64,000 nucleotides of DNA from Plasmodium coatneyi (taxonomy: Eukaryota; Apicomplexa; Aconoidasida; Haemosporida; Plasmodiidae): positions 1,456,522-1,520,521 of the forward strand of contig NC_033560.1 of the NCBI RefSeq assembly GCF_001680005.1, read 5' to 3'. A program made the position numbers and the translations under genes. The notes under the pieces are model-generated. The model worked only from the letters and a program-made list of their open reading frames with translations. It was not told where the DNA came from and made no database searches. This document shows, piece by piece, positions 48,817-60,736 of this stretch (position 1 is the stretch's first letter; each line of letters starts with the position of its first letter).

Positions 48817-48922
48817 GAAGAAGGGAAAGAAGGCAACTTTGTGTAGAAAATTTTTTCAATGTAGAGTGCATGTACAAAAGGAATATACAAAAGGAGCATA
48901 TGTATACACACGTACATAAACC

Positions 48923-51271
48923 ATGAGTGGAAGTGTAAGGAACACTAAGGATTCGTTCTCGTCCCATCCTTATTCAAGCATGAATTGCTGCACATTATGT
49001 ATATAATATTTTATGTCCATAATTTAGTAAATTATGGAATAAAAGCACATACGTATAATTTGCCAATTACACTTTTCAGGGTCCAGGTTCAGTTACATTA
49101 CCCTCAGAAACCATTTACAAAGGTTTCGAGGGAAGGAATTGTTCAGCGCCCTATGGGAGGGAGAAATACTGTACGGGGGCAGTAGTAGATGGCGTAAATA
49201 CCGCATTAAGGAAGAAAGGAATTACTGATCCGAATTTGGCCGCCAGAATTGTTAGAAACTATTATTATGCATGTACGGAGAACAGGGACGACCCTTCCGA
49301 CAATACACCATGTTATTTTTTGTACTTCTGGATTTGTACTGAAATAGAAAAGAGAATGCCTTCGGGTCTAGTATTGGGGGATTTCATGAGCCCTATCTAC
49401 ACAGCACTGGGGAAGTACATATTTGAGGGTAAGAGGAAAAGGGTGTGCGAAGAATTATATCCAAAAAGTACTAAGGACTCATTCCCATGGGCTAAAGAAT
49501 TTTTCGATTATGAATATAACATTGAAGCTTTAAAGAAAAGGCAAGAGTGTAGTAGATATAGGGATAGTCAGGATTACAGCACGCATCGTACAAGTGTTCA
49601 AGTAAAATATCAATGGTTATGTTCTTCTGCTTGTAAGGACAGTGAAAATATATATTGTACGGAATTTAGGAGTAAACACTGGAATAATGGTGAGTGTAAA
49701 TCGTGGGACGAACTAAAATTAACATGTCCCGAAGCAGAGAAAACAATGACCCAGTCTAAGACCACACTAACGGTAATAAAAAAAAAAAAAAAAAAAAACA
49801 CCCACCCACCACAACAACCACCTACATATATATATGAATACATATATATATACATACATATAAACTATATATATATATATATATAACTCCCCCCCACCCC
49901 TCAAACAACACCCAACTTCCACCCTAAACAACACTTGTAGAAAACGCATTTGGAAATGCTAACTTCAAGAGTAAAGTATTATGATAGGTTTAAAAAAGAC
50001 AGTAAGAATTATTGTGAGTATCCCTGTTTCCCAAGAAAAAAAATAGCGACTGCATTAGAGAAATATTTTAGTGAAGGCAAATATGCCACTGTAATTGCAA
50101 ATGCTTTATGTTATGTTTCTTCAATGGAGAAGCAAGAAAAGGACTCGGAATTATTGGAAGAATTGGAAGATGAGGGAGATGAAGAAGAAGAGGAGGAGGA
50201 AGATGCAAGAAGAATGAAAGGAACGGACGAACCAGATAATGGGAAACGTTGTAAATTTTTCAATTTTTGGTTAGGCTACTTATTACATAAAAAATTGAAC
50301 GAAACCACTACTTCATTTTCCACTGTAATAGGGGTGATTAACAACCTCCTTGAGAACATTCCTGAGGGGGATAAATGTCCCCTCCCAGACCCTACCCTCA
50401 CCAAAGACGCCCTCAACCATAGAAGAATAGTCTATGAATATTTCATAGACCATGCTAAAATAACAGAGGATTTGAGTAGGGCAGCTCCCACTCCTGATTC
50501 CGTTTCCCCTACTTCTACTAAACCCAATTGCAGTAAAAAATATAACGAGCACCTAACGGCCATTACTAAAGCATGTTCTGCTTTGAAAACATACTGCAGT
50601 GGGGATAAAAAAAGTACTGATTCCTATTGTACAGAGTTCGATACGACGTATAGAATTTTCTGTGAAGGGGAAGGAATATCAAAATTGCAATGTACTGAAG
50701 TGTCTGCAGAGGAGGAAGGAGGGGAGGAGGACCTCCTCCTCCCTTCCTCTTCCTCCCTCTCTGAGGTTAGTGAGCTGCCTCCTGACGACCCAACTGGTAG
50801 TTGCACTGAACAGTTGAGTGGGGGGACAAGCACGACCAACACCACCCCCACTGCTACCGTCGTATCTTCCATCCTAGGAATAGGAGCACTACCAGCGGCT
50901 GCCTTTTTTTTATATAAAGTACAACTGCAATTATCACTATATATACTACTATATATACATATATAAACATGTATATGTAGAAAACATATATATATGCTTA
51001 TGTTATATATATGTAGACATATATACATATATATATTTCAACACATCCCTCCTTGTCGCAGTATAAACTTTTACCCCCCTGGATACATAGTGCATTTGGA
51101 TTGAACAACAGCAACAGAAGAAATAGAAGGAACAGAAGATCAACCGCCCGACAACAACAATGGGACGACAACACTCTAACAGACGACGACGCCTTAACAA
51201 CGGAATATTCGTATAATAGTTCCACAGGAACAGATCCCATGACGGAATATTCTATCCCTTATATTAGATAA
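48923..51271 (+). CDS. KIR protein with two ectodomains (class II + class X)
   Basis: The exons are 48923-48934 (MSGS|GTAAGG), 49080-49772, 49941-50918 and 51062-51271 (630 aa), phase 0. Domain 1 starts GPGSVTLPSETIY and has CYFLYFWICTEIE, FDYEYNIEALKK and QWLCSSACKD, the same class as domain 1 of 57427. Domain 2 starts KTHLEMLTSRVKYYDRF and has YCEYPCFPRKKI and FFNFWLGYLL, with an acidic insert (ELEDEGDEEEEEEED) absent from its sister at 3714. It then has AEEEGGEEDLLLP, ELPPDDPTGSCTEQL and a membrane segment ending AAAFFLYK. The tail is short: YKLLPPWIHSAFG, RRSTAR and S/T/D-rich sequence, ending MTEYSIPYIR. The linker intron starts ACG|GTAATA followed by poly-A. Confidence 0.9.
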
Positions 51272-51985
51272 GTTCCCTTCTTCCCCTCTTCTTCCTTTCC
51301 CTTCCTCAGTACCCTTCTTTTTTTTTTTTTTTTTTTTTTTTTATTAATTACTCATTCTCCTTTAAAGAAAAAAATTATCATTCTCCATTCCTTTTCTTTC
51401 CTTCCTAACAACGTGCAATGAATACGACTCAGTGCTCTCTCATTTTATTTTTTCCACCCTTTTTATATCTGAACACTTATAAAGAACAACAATACAAGAA
51501 AAAAAATACAAAAAAAAAAAAGTTTTCTTGAGCGCATGCACATATACAACTGCATTCATAATTTTTTTAAGTGCTCAAAATATGTGAGCATAATTTGCTC
51601 CTCTTGCACTATTAGGAGAGCGACATAATTAGAGAGTGTGGGCCACTTCCCCTGCAAAATACAAACCACTCCCATTACATTTGAACTTAAAAATTTTACA
51701 GCAATATAAAATATAATAATGAAATCATTTTTTTTTTTTCTCATTATTTCAAAGTACCACATCCTTTTTCATTAATTTATTATGCATTCCAATTAATTTT
51801 TAAATTTTAAGAAAGATAAAAAAAAAGTTTTAAAAGTTAAAAATTTAAATAAAAAAAAGTTTAAAAGTAAAAAGTTTACACCTTCAGCGCACACACACCT
51901 ACAATGAAACAATAAATTCCGCGCACCGAGCGACCTAACGAACATTCTGTATTTAAAGAAAAAAAAAAAAAAGGAATCAAACAAC
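51272..51985. other. Intergenic region
   Basis: Poly-T (51310-51342), then 'gagcgcatgcacatatacaactgcat' and 'gtgctcaaaatatgtgagc', also found upstream of the paralogous gene at 20093. Poly-A and 'aaaaagtttaaaagt' repeats (51817-51880) follow. No gene is seen. Confidence 0.55.
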
Positions 51986-52757
51986 ATGATATCTTTTGGG
52001 AGACTTTCAATATTGTTCTTTGTTTTATGCTCGTGGGGGAATCCTAACCATGTATGACAGCAAAGGCTCTATTTCTAAAATTCGCATAATCACTATTATT
52101 AAATTTTTTCACTTTTAATAAAAATGAAAAAAAAGAAGGAAAGGAAAAAATATATATTTTTTTTTCAATGTACATCTTTTTCTTTTTTTTCAGGTGAGTG
52201 CAAAGGGCATATATGATTCGTCAGATCAAAGAACCGTAGGGTCATTTTCAAGTGGAAATAGTACAAAAACACTACCATAAAAATCGAGTAAATACCCTTT
52301 TGGTCGTAGTACAAATTCCTCCAATAAGAACAATACCACCTTTGGAGGAATGTGCAAGAAATTACACTCTAAGGTTAACTCAGGACCGTCACAATGCACG
52401 AAAAATAAAACATAGAATAAAAAAGCAGGGAGTCGATGTGCATTTAAAACATCCTTCAGTAAGTTCACATGTTGTAAAAAGATGGCATGTGGTAAAATGA
52501 GTACTAAATCCTGGTTAATTCTTATATTGGTTTTTTCAGTTTTTTATCCAATAGTTATGTTTCCCATTTCCGGCGTTATTCTTCTCTTTGGCTCCGATGC
52601 AAATTCTATGCCACCTGAAATGATCCATTTAGTTATAGCAGCAGCTCTTTTAATCTTGGGATTAATCTATATGGGTATACTAATCTGGTTCTATCGTTCA
52701 AAAACATGGATCCGTTGTATTGAAAAAAACATCAACCTAAAAAACTGCACTAAATAG
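51986..52757 (+). pseudogene. Broken paralogue of the two-membrane-segment family
   Basis: Exon 1 is 51986-52051 (hydrophobic start, ends WGNPNH|GTATGA) and exon 2 is 52194-52757, phase 0. Two in-frame stops, TAA 52278-52280 and TAG 52413-52415, break the part before the membrane segments. Homology to the intact copy at 20093 shows in exon 1, in the MCKKLHSK stretch (RRLHNK there) and in the two membrane segments (WLILILVFSVFYPIVMFPISG; about 20 hydrophobic residues ending LIYMGILIWFY). The C-terminus is short and basic. The last 91 codons are open from an internal ATG, so a truncated product is conceivable but unlikely. Confidence 0.75.
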
Positions 52758-52950
52758 ACAACAACAATACCAAATTGTTTATTATAGGAATAACAAAAAA
52801 TACAAAATTTGTTCATTAAAGGAATAACACAACAATAGCAAACATTGTTCATTAAAGGAACCACAAACAATAGCAAACATTGTACACTAAATAGACAACA
52901 ACAATACAAAAATTTGTTCATTAAAGGAATAACAAACAATACAAATACCA
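52750..52950 (+). repeat. ~35-base imperfect tandem repeat
   Basis: About five copies of 'aaaggaataacaaacaatac' plus 'aaatttgttcatt' start just at the end of the pseudogene. Confidence 0.75.
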
Positions 52951-54593
52951 ACATAGGAAGGTGTGTTAAGGGTGGTAGAGTAAAGGGGAAGTTAGGGGGA
53001 GGGGGAAAGTGCATACTTTATTCCATTCCTCCATTTTTAAAGTCTGTGTGTGGGGGTGTAAGGGGGGAACTTTGCAAAGCTCATTACACTTTGCAGATAT
53101 GCAACATATGCATATATATATATGATATATATATATAAAGGGGGTAAACACCCATATTGATGGAGGAGGAATCTTGTATGGAATGGATATGGATGTCGTA
53201 GTAATGTTCCACACAAATCTATACATAAATCTAATTGTGCTCCATTTCCTTTTGTGCTATAACATTTCTGTTGCAATCTGCACACTGGACACACATAAAT
53301 ATATGTAGATAATGTGTGTATGTGTGTGTGTACACGTTCAACAATTATTCATTATATATATGTGTGTGTGTATAACATTCATGTCGTATAGATGCTCCTG
53401 GATTTGTGTGTAAGTTCGGTACGGTACATTCGAGATTCAGGAATATTTTGTTCTTATGCATATGTGTTTGATGAGAAAATAAATTATTTTGGATGTTTAT
53501 AATATTCAATAAGTGGATGCAGGCACATATATAGTGCTGTGAACTATATTCACTCATTTATTCCTTATCACCGTATATGTTACAATATATAACTACACAA
53601 ATCGTGATTCATTAAATTACGACTCCATGAAGGAAGATAATGATACATATATAATCTTCCATATACATTAAACGCATATCCCCTAAGAGAACACAAGTAC
53701 ACCCTGTGACCTTTAAAACCCTTGAAACCCCCTCGAAAAATGAAGGAAGTGACAGAGGGGGGGTGGGCAAGGAATTGCGTACTTCTATGTACACAGCATT
53801 TGAGGGAGGATGGGGGAGAGTTCGAGTAAAGGTAGTAATATAATACTATGAATAAAGAAATACAATGCAATATTAATGAATACGTATATGATAAAGAGAG
53901 GGAAGAGAAAAATAAAAAAAATATCTGTTCCATATGAACTGTATACTACACAATATATATGTGATAGCAATTTTTAAATTAACCACTCCTCCCCGTCTCC
54001 AAACATATAACAATAAAATTTACACTAACATTGTATGGTGGAATTTTTGTCCAAGAGGAAAATTTTCATTTTTATGTATATAATAATAAATGGTGAATGG
54101 TACAAATAATAATAATGCATTGCTTCCAATAATCACTTGCACAGCATACTATACTATAACACCTAGAGGAAAAATAAAGAAAAAATGCACAGGAGAAATT
54201 TGAAATTCTTCTTCTTTGTGTTATTTTGTTATATGGGTATGTTTCTGTATAAGGGACTAACTGTTCATACTTCTCTTCCTTAATTATATGCATGTGCACA
54301 TATGTAATATTTTTGGATCCACATACATATGTGTGTGTTTTTGAAAAGTGCTATCATTTCTTTAAGAATGAAAGGGTGCATAAGTACTACTATTATATGA
54401 AGGAAAGGAAAGAAAGAAAATAAATAAGTAAAACAATTCCATATTCTCATATTCATCCCTCCTTATTCATTTTGGGGAATGGGCACAAAAATTCCTCCAC
54501 ACATGAACACATTCTGTGTACAAATATATAAAGAATATATGTCAAATTAAATTTATTATATATACAACAGAGAAAAGTGTACAAATATAAACA
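52951..54593. other. Intergenic region
   Basis: It holds a G-rich stretch (52965-53070), 'catatgaactgtatactacaca' at 53933 (like 101 and 23384), and 'gaacacattctgtgtacaaatata' at 54505, the same promoter string as at 3468 and 48794. No gene is seen. Confidence 0.55.
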
Positions 54594-56110
54594 ATGACAC
54601 CTAAGGCAACAGCGATATTAACGGTTCGTTAACACCCCAACTACCCCCCTTCTTTTTTTTTAATTCAAAATGGATATATATACATATTATGCATGTGTAA
54701 TATTTGATGTGCAAAATAATAAGTTCTTGAATAAAAAAATGCATAAGAATATATGCATATATTCTGTTTTAATTATATGTTTGTAGAAAGCACAGTTAGA
54801 CGAAGTATTACCCTCAAAAATAGCGTACGATGGTTTTGGCAATGAGTCCTTTGGGGGCTGCGGTATCGGTTTTAAGAGTGTTATAGAGGACGCCCTAGAG
54901 AATTTTAGCAATATTAAGGCCAAAGCAGACATTATTAAGGAAGCAGTAGATAAGGTATGCGAAATGATAAGTTCAGGGAAGGGGGAAGATGAGTCCTGTT
55001 ATTATTTTTATTTCTGGTTAGGGGAGTTAGTCCTTGATGGAGTGGATGATGCTACATTTAAGAGTGCTATGGGGAAGATCTATAGCGCAGTAGATGGGAA
55101 GGCGAACAAATTTAAATGTACAAATAAATACCCCACTATTACCATACAAGAAAGAACGGGGGACAACAACAACGGCGGAGGCACTCTTTTCCAACATATG
55201 AAAAAGGTACATGACTACTACAGGGATTATGCAATGATAATGCACTACACAACGCAGCACAATAATTCCTGTGATGAAGCAGTTTCTTCCTATTTGGGTG
55301 ACCTTGATAAATCTTACCAATTTATGGATGCAAAATGTGCCAATGGCAGTGGTGAGGACAATCGTAAACCCTATTGTCAAAACTTCAACACCTGGTTCAG
55401 CAGTGACACGAAGTATAAGACACTATTAGAACAGAAATGTACTGTAGTAACTGCACCAGAGCCTCCTGCAGCAGCAGATACAGAAGCTCAAAGATTACCA
55501 GAGGCACCATCTCCCTCCACTGCTATTGCAACCATTACCATCCCTTCCACAATAGGCACCACAGTAGTAGGCCTTGCAATGTTTGGTTCTCTCTTATATA
55601 AGGTAAAACTGTAATTATAATAGGAAATATAAGTAGTAATACTATTTAATAATATTTATTCCCCATTGAAAGTAAATACAGAATAGATTGTGTACATTGT
55701 GCACTATAAATATAAATATATATTATTATAAAATATATACATATGTAGACATATATATATATTTCTGCCCTAACAATCGTCCAACCCCCTTCCCCTTCCC
55801 TTTTCACTCCTTCATTCAGTATAATCTGCTGCCTCATTGGATAAATGGCATCTTCCCTAAGGGCAAAAGAAAAAAAAGGAGATCCACCGTGGGACGCAAC
55901 TTTGACGACAATTTAACAGACGACGACAACTCAACAACATATTCAACAATAGCAGAATCAACATTCGACTCGTCAACAGATGATAATTCTACCATATATA
56001 ATGGTAGGCCAACACCATCTATCACCAGAAGAAGAAGAGCAGCAAATAATGGTAGAAGAGAAGGAGGAAGAAATGAAAACAGGAAAAACATTAGTTATCA
56101 AAGTATGTAA
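54594..56110 (+). CDS. KIR protein, single domain
   Basis: The exons are 54594-54623 (MTPKATAILT|GTTCGT), 54787-55602 and 55820-56110 (378 aa), phase 0. Exon 2 starts KAQLDEVLPSKIAY, then CYYFYFWLGELVLDG, a glycine/asparagine insert (DNNNGGG), several cysteines and the membrane segment GTTVVGLAMFGSLLYK. The tail starts YNLLPHWINGIFPKG, with KRKKRRST, S/T/D-rich sequence, DDNSTIYNGRPTP and a basic stretch, and ends NISYQSM. The GTTCGT donor also occurs at 45588 and in the orphan exon at 35339. Confidence 0.9.
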
Positions 56111-57426
56111 TATTTTCCTCCCTCCCCTCCCTCACTAAGTGTGACACAAACACTCCACTAAATAAACTACACTAAGTGTAAACTGCACTAAGTGTGATAA
56201 CCTCCACTAATTACGTCCATTAGGTGCCCCCCCAATTTTTAACATACTTCTATTTCTATATATATAAAGTTGAAGAAAGAACATTCACAGGGAGAAATTT
56301 ACCTTTCAAAAGACGTAGAAGGGGGGGGAAGTGAAAAAGAGTACTATTAATATGAAATGAATACATAACAAGCCAAAAGATAAAAAAAAAAAAAAGGAAG
56401 GAAGGGTGTTCTAATGTATGAAATATAATAAGTATTCAAAAAGGGAAGGAAAGAGGGGAAGAAGGTGTAGAACCTCGGATGGGAAGCTCAAATGGTGTAC
56501 ATAATGGGAGCATGCACATATTCCACCCATATATATATAAGTCACACAATATGTACATTAAAAAATATTAATAATTTTTATGAATAATAGTAAAACACGT
56601 TCCAATAATGCATACAGAAATTTTTGATGAGGCAAAAAAGAAAAAAAAAGAAATTGCACCTCCCTATATAAATGGAATAGCAGGAACGTGATATAAATAA
56701 TAATAATAATACTGAAGGAGGTACCCCATAATAGAATAAGAATAAGGTAAATAAAAAAAGAATGGAACCAAAAAAAAAAAAAAAGAAAAGAAGAAAAAAA
56801 GAGCAGCGACTAATTAACAACAGAATAGGGAGCAGTAGGATTAAAAAAAAAAAGTGCATGTACAGAAATACAAAAAATTTTTCCCTGCTGAAAATTTTTC
56901 TGTTCATGAAGGAGGAGGAGGAGGAAAAAGAGTACTGCGATCCCCTTATGTATATAACAAACTGAGGAAGGGAAAAAAGCATAAATAATAGTGTACATTT
57001 ATGTTAGGTATATAGTTATGCGTGACACCCATTCCGAATAATGTAGTGGATGGGGGGGAGGTGCGAAGAAATATATGAGGGAATTCCTGATTTTTTTTTT
57101 TTTTTCTTCTTCTTCTTTTTTTTTTTTTTTTGTACTTTACCATTATGGCACAATCGTTCCTACTTCTTCGTCCTAATTACCTATATATAATGATTTGAAA
57201 AAAAAAAATATATGGTGAATTATGTTTGTTTAAGAAGAATTTGTTTAAGAAGGGAAGTAGTGTGTACGATCTAAGGAAGTTTGAATTTAATATGCATAAT
57301 CATTGGAAAGGGAGGGGAATTGTATATAGATTCGTATGTATATATATATGTATGAATAAATTTCTTAACATAAAATATATATAATAATATAGAAAGGAAG
57401 AAGAATAGTACCAATAAACAATCGCA
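56111..57426. other. Intergenic region
   Basis: Positions 56110-56220 hold short 'cactaagtgt' repeats. The rest is poly-A/T and A/G-rich sequence with (T)13-CTTCTTCTTC-(T)18 at 57090-57131. No gene is seen. Confidence 0.55.
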
Positions 57427-59722
57427 ATGACAGGTGTAAGTATGAGGTGTAAGGAAGTTAAGCGATCAACATAAGGAAATGAATTCTCCTTTTACAGTTC
57501 ATAATTGAATATATATATATATAACACTTTATGCACAGGGTAATAAATTAAAAAGTAAAAAATACATATTCTACTTCCATACATATTTATATTTTTGTAG
57601 GGTGGAAGTTCAATTACATTACCCTCACAAGAGGAATATGCTAAATTCAACATAAGAAATGATTGCTCAGGGCGAAATGCTGGGGTACAGTACTGTAACC
57701 AGAGTGTAGTGAACGATGTAAAGAGAGCATTAAGTCACGGGGGGATACGTGATGAGGAGTTGGCCAGGAAAATTGTGAAAAATTATTATAACGCATGTAA
57801 AATGGACAACAGCGGCACACCCTACTGGAAACCCTGTTACTTTTTGTTCTTCTGGATATGTACTGAAGTAGAGGACAAATTGAAGACAAAAGGAACTTTT
57901 CAGAAAGCGATGAAAGACATTTACACAGCACTGAAGAATTTTCCATGGAGGAAGGACGTTAAATTCCAAAGGGAATGTACAAATATATACCCTGAAATTA
58001 TGAAATCTTTCTTCGAATACCCTAAAGATTTTTTTAATTATGAATATAACATTGAAGCTCTGAATAAGAAAGACAATTGTAGTGTTCTTTCTCGTAGTCC
58101 AGAGTTCACCGCACATCGTGCGAATGCGCAGGTTGGATATTCATGGTTATGTACTGCTTGTAAGGATTATACGAATGAATATTGTAATGAATTCAAACAC
58201 AAATATATGGGGGACGGTATAAACTGCAATAGTGATACCATACCAAAATTAACATGTACTCCAGCACCACTACCAATACCTGAACGAACGGTAAAAAAAA
58301 AAAAGGGATGGGGGTAAAGGAATCGCCGTTCCTGTGCGCGCTCTTCCTCCTCCTTCTTCCTCCTATTCTTCTTCCTTTTTCTTCCCTATGAAGAATAGAC
58401 AGTTATATACATCATGCAGATATAATACTTCATACGTAACATAATGAACAGACAGGAAGTACATATATATATTCTTCGCTATTCTCACATTTATAGGAGA
58501 AATGTACGCAAGGACTACCCTCACAGAAGGTATATTGCCAGATCGGCGAAGCGCAGGAGGAGTATAAAGATAGTGAACAGTGCAGAACGGAAGGAATAGG
58601 AGGGGAGGTGGATATTGTATTAAAAGGATGTGGGATCCCTGGGGAATATGGGGATCAAATTGTACGTGGCTTTTGTTATGCATCTAAAATGGGGAATCCC
58701 CCGAATCCCAGTAATGACTGGTGTTCCTATTTTTATTATTGGCTGTATAATTCGTTACACACAATGAGGGAACCTGATAAAAACTTCGGAACAATAATGA
58801 AAGACATATACGACAAATTGGCACAATTGAACGCACCAGGAGTTAGTGACAAATGTAAGGTTATGTACGAAAATTGCAACATTAGCTGGGACATTTTCAA
58901 ACAAATGAAATTACTATTCGATTATCAAAAGGATAAGGATACTATAATGGCGGAATTAGAGGAATCGGGGGAGGAAGAGAAACCTTGTCCTGATAAACAT
59001 CAAACATACCTAAAGAACGTAAAGTGCGCCTATGAACTTATACGTGAGAAGTGTAAAGGAGGAAGTAGTGAGAGTGAATGTTGTACTAAATTTGGGCAAT
59101 GGTTTTCGGATTATCAGAATAAGCATGAATTAGATTTAAAGTGTAAACTGGAAAGTGAAGGAGTATGCACACAGGAAGGAAGTAGTTCAGACTCCCAAGC
59201 GAGTCTAGAGGAGTCCAATAGTGCAACCTCCCCTGGAAGTACAGTTGCCGGTTTTTCCTCTGCTGCTGCATTACTAGGACTTCCTGCGGTTTTGTTTTTT
59301 TTGTATAAGGTGAGTACAATAGTTATTACTACTATGTACTTGAAATATGTATATATGTACTTATATACATACGCCATATATATATATATAACGTACATAT
59401 GTATATGTGTAATATATAATACACATTCTCCCATTTCTTTTTCTTGCAGTACAATCTCCTACCTTCTTGGTTTAGTAACACATTTAAAGGAAGAAAAAGA
59501 AGATCCACTCAACGCGACTTTGACGACACTCTTGCAGAAGACACCTTAACAACAGATAGTTCAACGGAATACTCCACACTTGGTTCGACGATAGGTGACG
59601 ATTCGACAGAAGATGGAGCATCTACTATATATAATGGTGAACCATCGGCACGACCATCACGACGACCACCACAGCCACCAGTGCAACAAGGACGTAAAAA
59701 CATACGTTATCAAGCAATGTAA
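57427..59722 (+). CDS. KIR protein with two ectodomains (class II + class Y)
   Basis: The exons are 57427-57435 (MTG|GTAAGT), 57601-58290, 58497-59309 and 59450-59722 (594 aa), phase 0. Domain 1 starts GGSSITLPSQEEYAKF, then CYFLFFWICTEVEDKL, FNYEYNIEALNKK and SWLCTACKD, matching domain 1 of 48923. Its exon ends ACG|GTAAAA with poly-A as in 3714. Domain 2 starts EKCTQGLPSQKVYCQ, then GIPGEYGDQIVRGFCYAS and YFYYWLYNSLH, matching domain 2 of 9846. The membrane segment ends AVLFFLYK. The tail is full length: YNLLPSWFSNTFKG, KRRST, S/T/D-rich sequence, DGASTIYNGEPSA, a P/R-rich part, and NIRYQAM. Confidence 0.9.
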
Positions 59723-60736
59723 CAGCAACGGATGTAATGCTGTTACATTCCCAGAAGTGCAGAATAATATAGCGTACCTTTACATTAATTATAAATAATG
59801 TATGTAATAAGTTCCCCTTCCCTTACCACGAACTACCATGATCTGCAATGTTATAAATACATTACCCCCCCCTTAATAATAAACTTATAGAATATTCGCA
59901 AAGGGAAGGGGAAAAAAAAAGAAAAAAATCTCCTACCAATTATGATCCATGATGTTACATCCATAAAATCAACCATGTGATCATGCATGTCGATCATCAA
60001 CCATGATGTCACATGCATGTGCACGATTATGAATAACATTGCTGTGTGTGGTAAATGTGGAACACACATCATAATTATGTATAAAAATAAGGAAATAAAA
60101 AAAAAAAAAAAAGAAAGAGAACTTAACTTCCTTTATATTTTCCCTCACTTTATGTGTACATATATATATGTGTACGTATATATGTATATATCTGTGGAAC
60201 TTCACCTAAATTTAAATTTCACATAAAAAAATTAATTACATTTTCTTTGTCCAAAAAGGGGAAAAAGAAGAGGGAGGAAAAAATGTTCATGCACCTCCTA
60301 TGTATTATGCAATAATTATAAGGAAGGTAAAAAAAAATCTAAATATAATACTTTAAACAAACATAATAACAATGACAATAATATAACGCATGGGTGAGGA
60401 ATGTATAGGAAGAGTGTATATGCAGAATGAAGAAGTATTTTGATTCTTCCTCTTTATTCTATAATTCAAGGACATCTGATCCTACATTTCGGCCTTAAAT
60501 TATATATACATATGTAATGATGTCGACATACATATATATGTGTACACTTAATGCGCAATCCAACTGCTTAGAAGTTAAGCAGTGTGTATTATTGAAGAAA
60601 TAGAAGTTTCATACTTATTCTTTCATAATCATTATGAAACAAAGGAAGTGTTCACATATATATTCCACACGAATGAATAAAAATGAGCTCCAGGAGAAGC
60701 CTATTATACACATAAACTTACACACATATAACAACA
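59723..60736. other. Intergenic region
   Basis: AT-rich with the upstream element at 60493. Near-repeats of 'catgatgt(t/c)acatccat' occur at 59945-60020. No gene is seen. Confidence 0.5.
60493..60530 (+). promoter_or_regulatory. Conserved upstream element
   Basis: 'ccttaaattatatatacata' leading into 'tgtaatgatgtcgaca', about 210-245 bases upstream of the KIR at 60737. The string just before it, 'ctacatttcgg', parallels 'ccacttcttgg' at 446. Confidence 0.45.

Larger units (their letters stand above)
47220..48922. other. Intergenic region, duplicated flank and shared promoter
   Basis: It holds a duplicated block (47591-47906, matching 62550-62770), a T26 run, and the shared two-domain KIR flank (48590-48816). 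Positions 48430-48600 are rich in 'tacatgcatatacatgcat' and 'aattacaccatgtatacataacata' repeats. No gene is seen. Confidence 0.6.

Noticed and set aside
1286..59309. Long stretches mimicking host CD99, reported for some P. knowlesi KIR proteins
   Set aside because: Reading the ectodomains by eye I saw no CD99-like run. A database search would be needed to exclude short matches.
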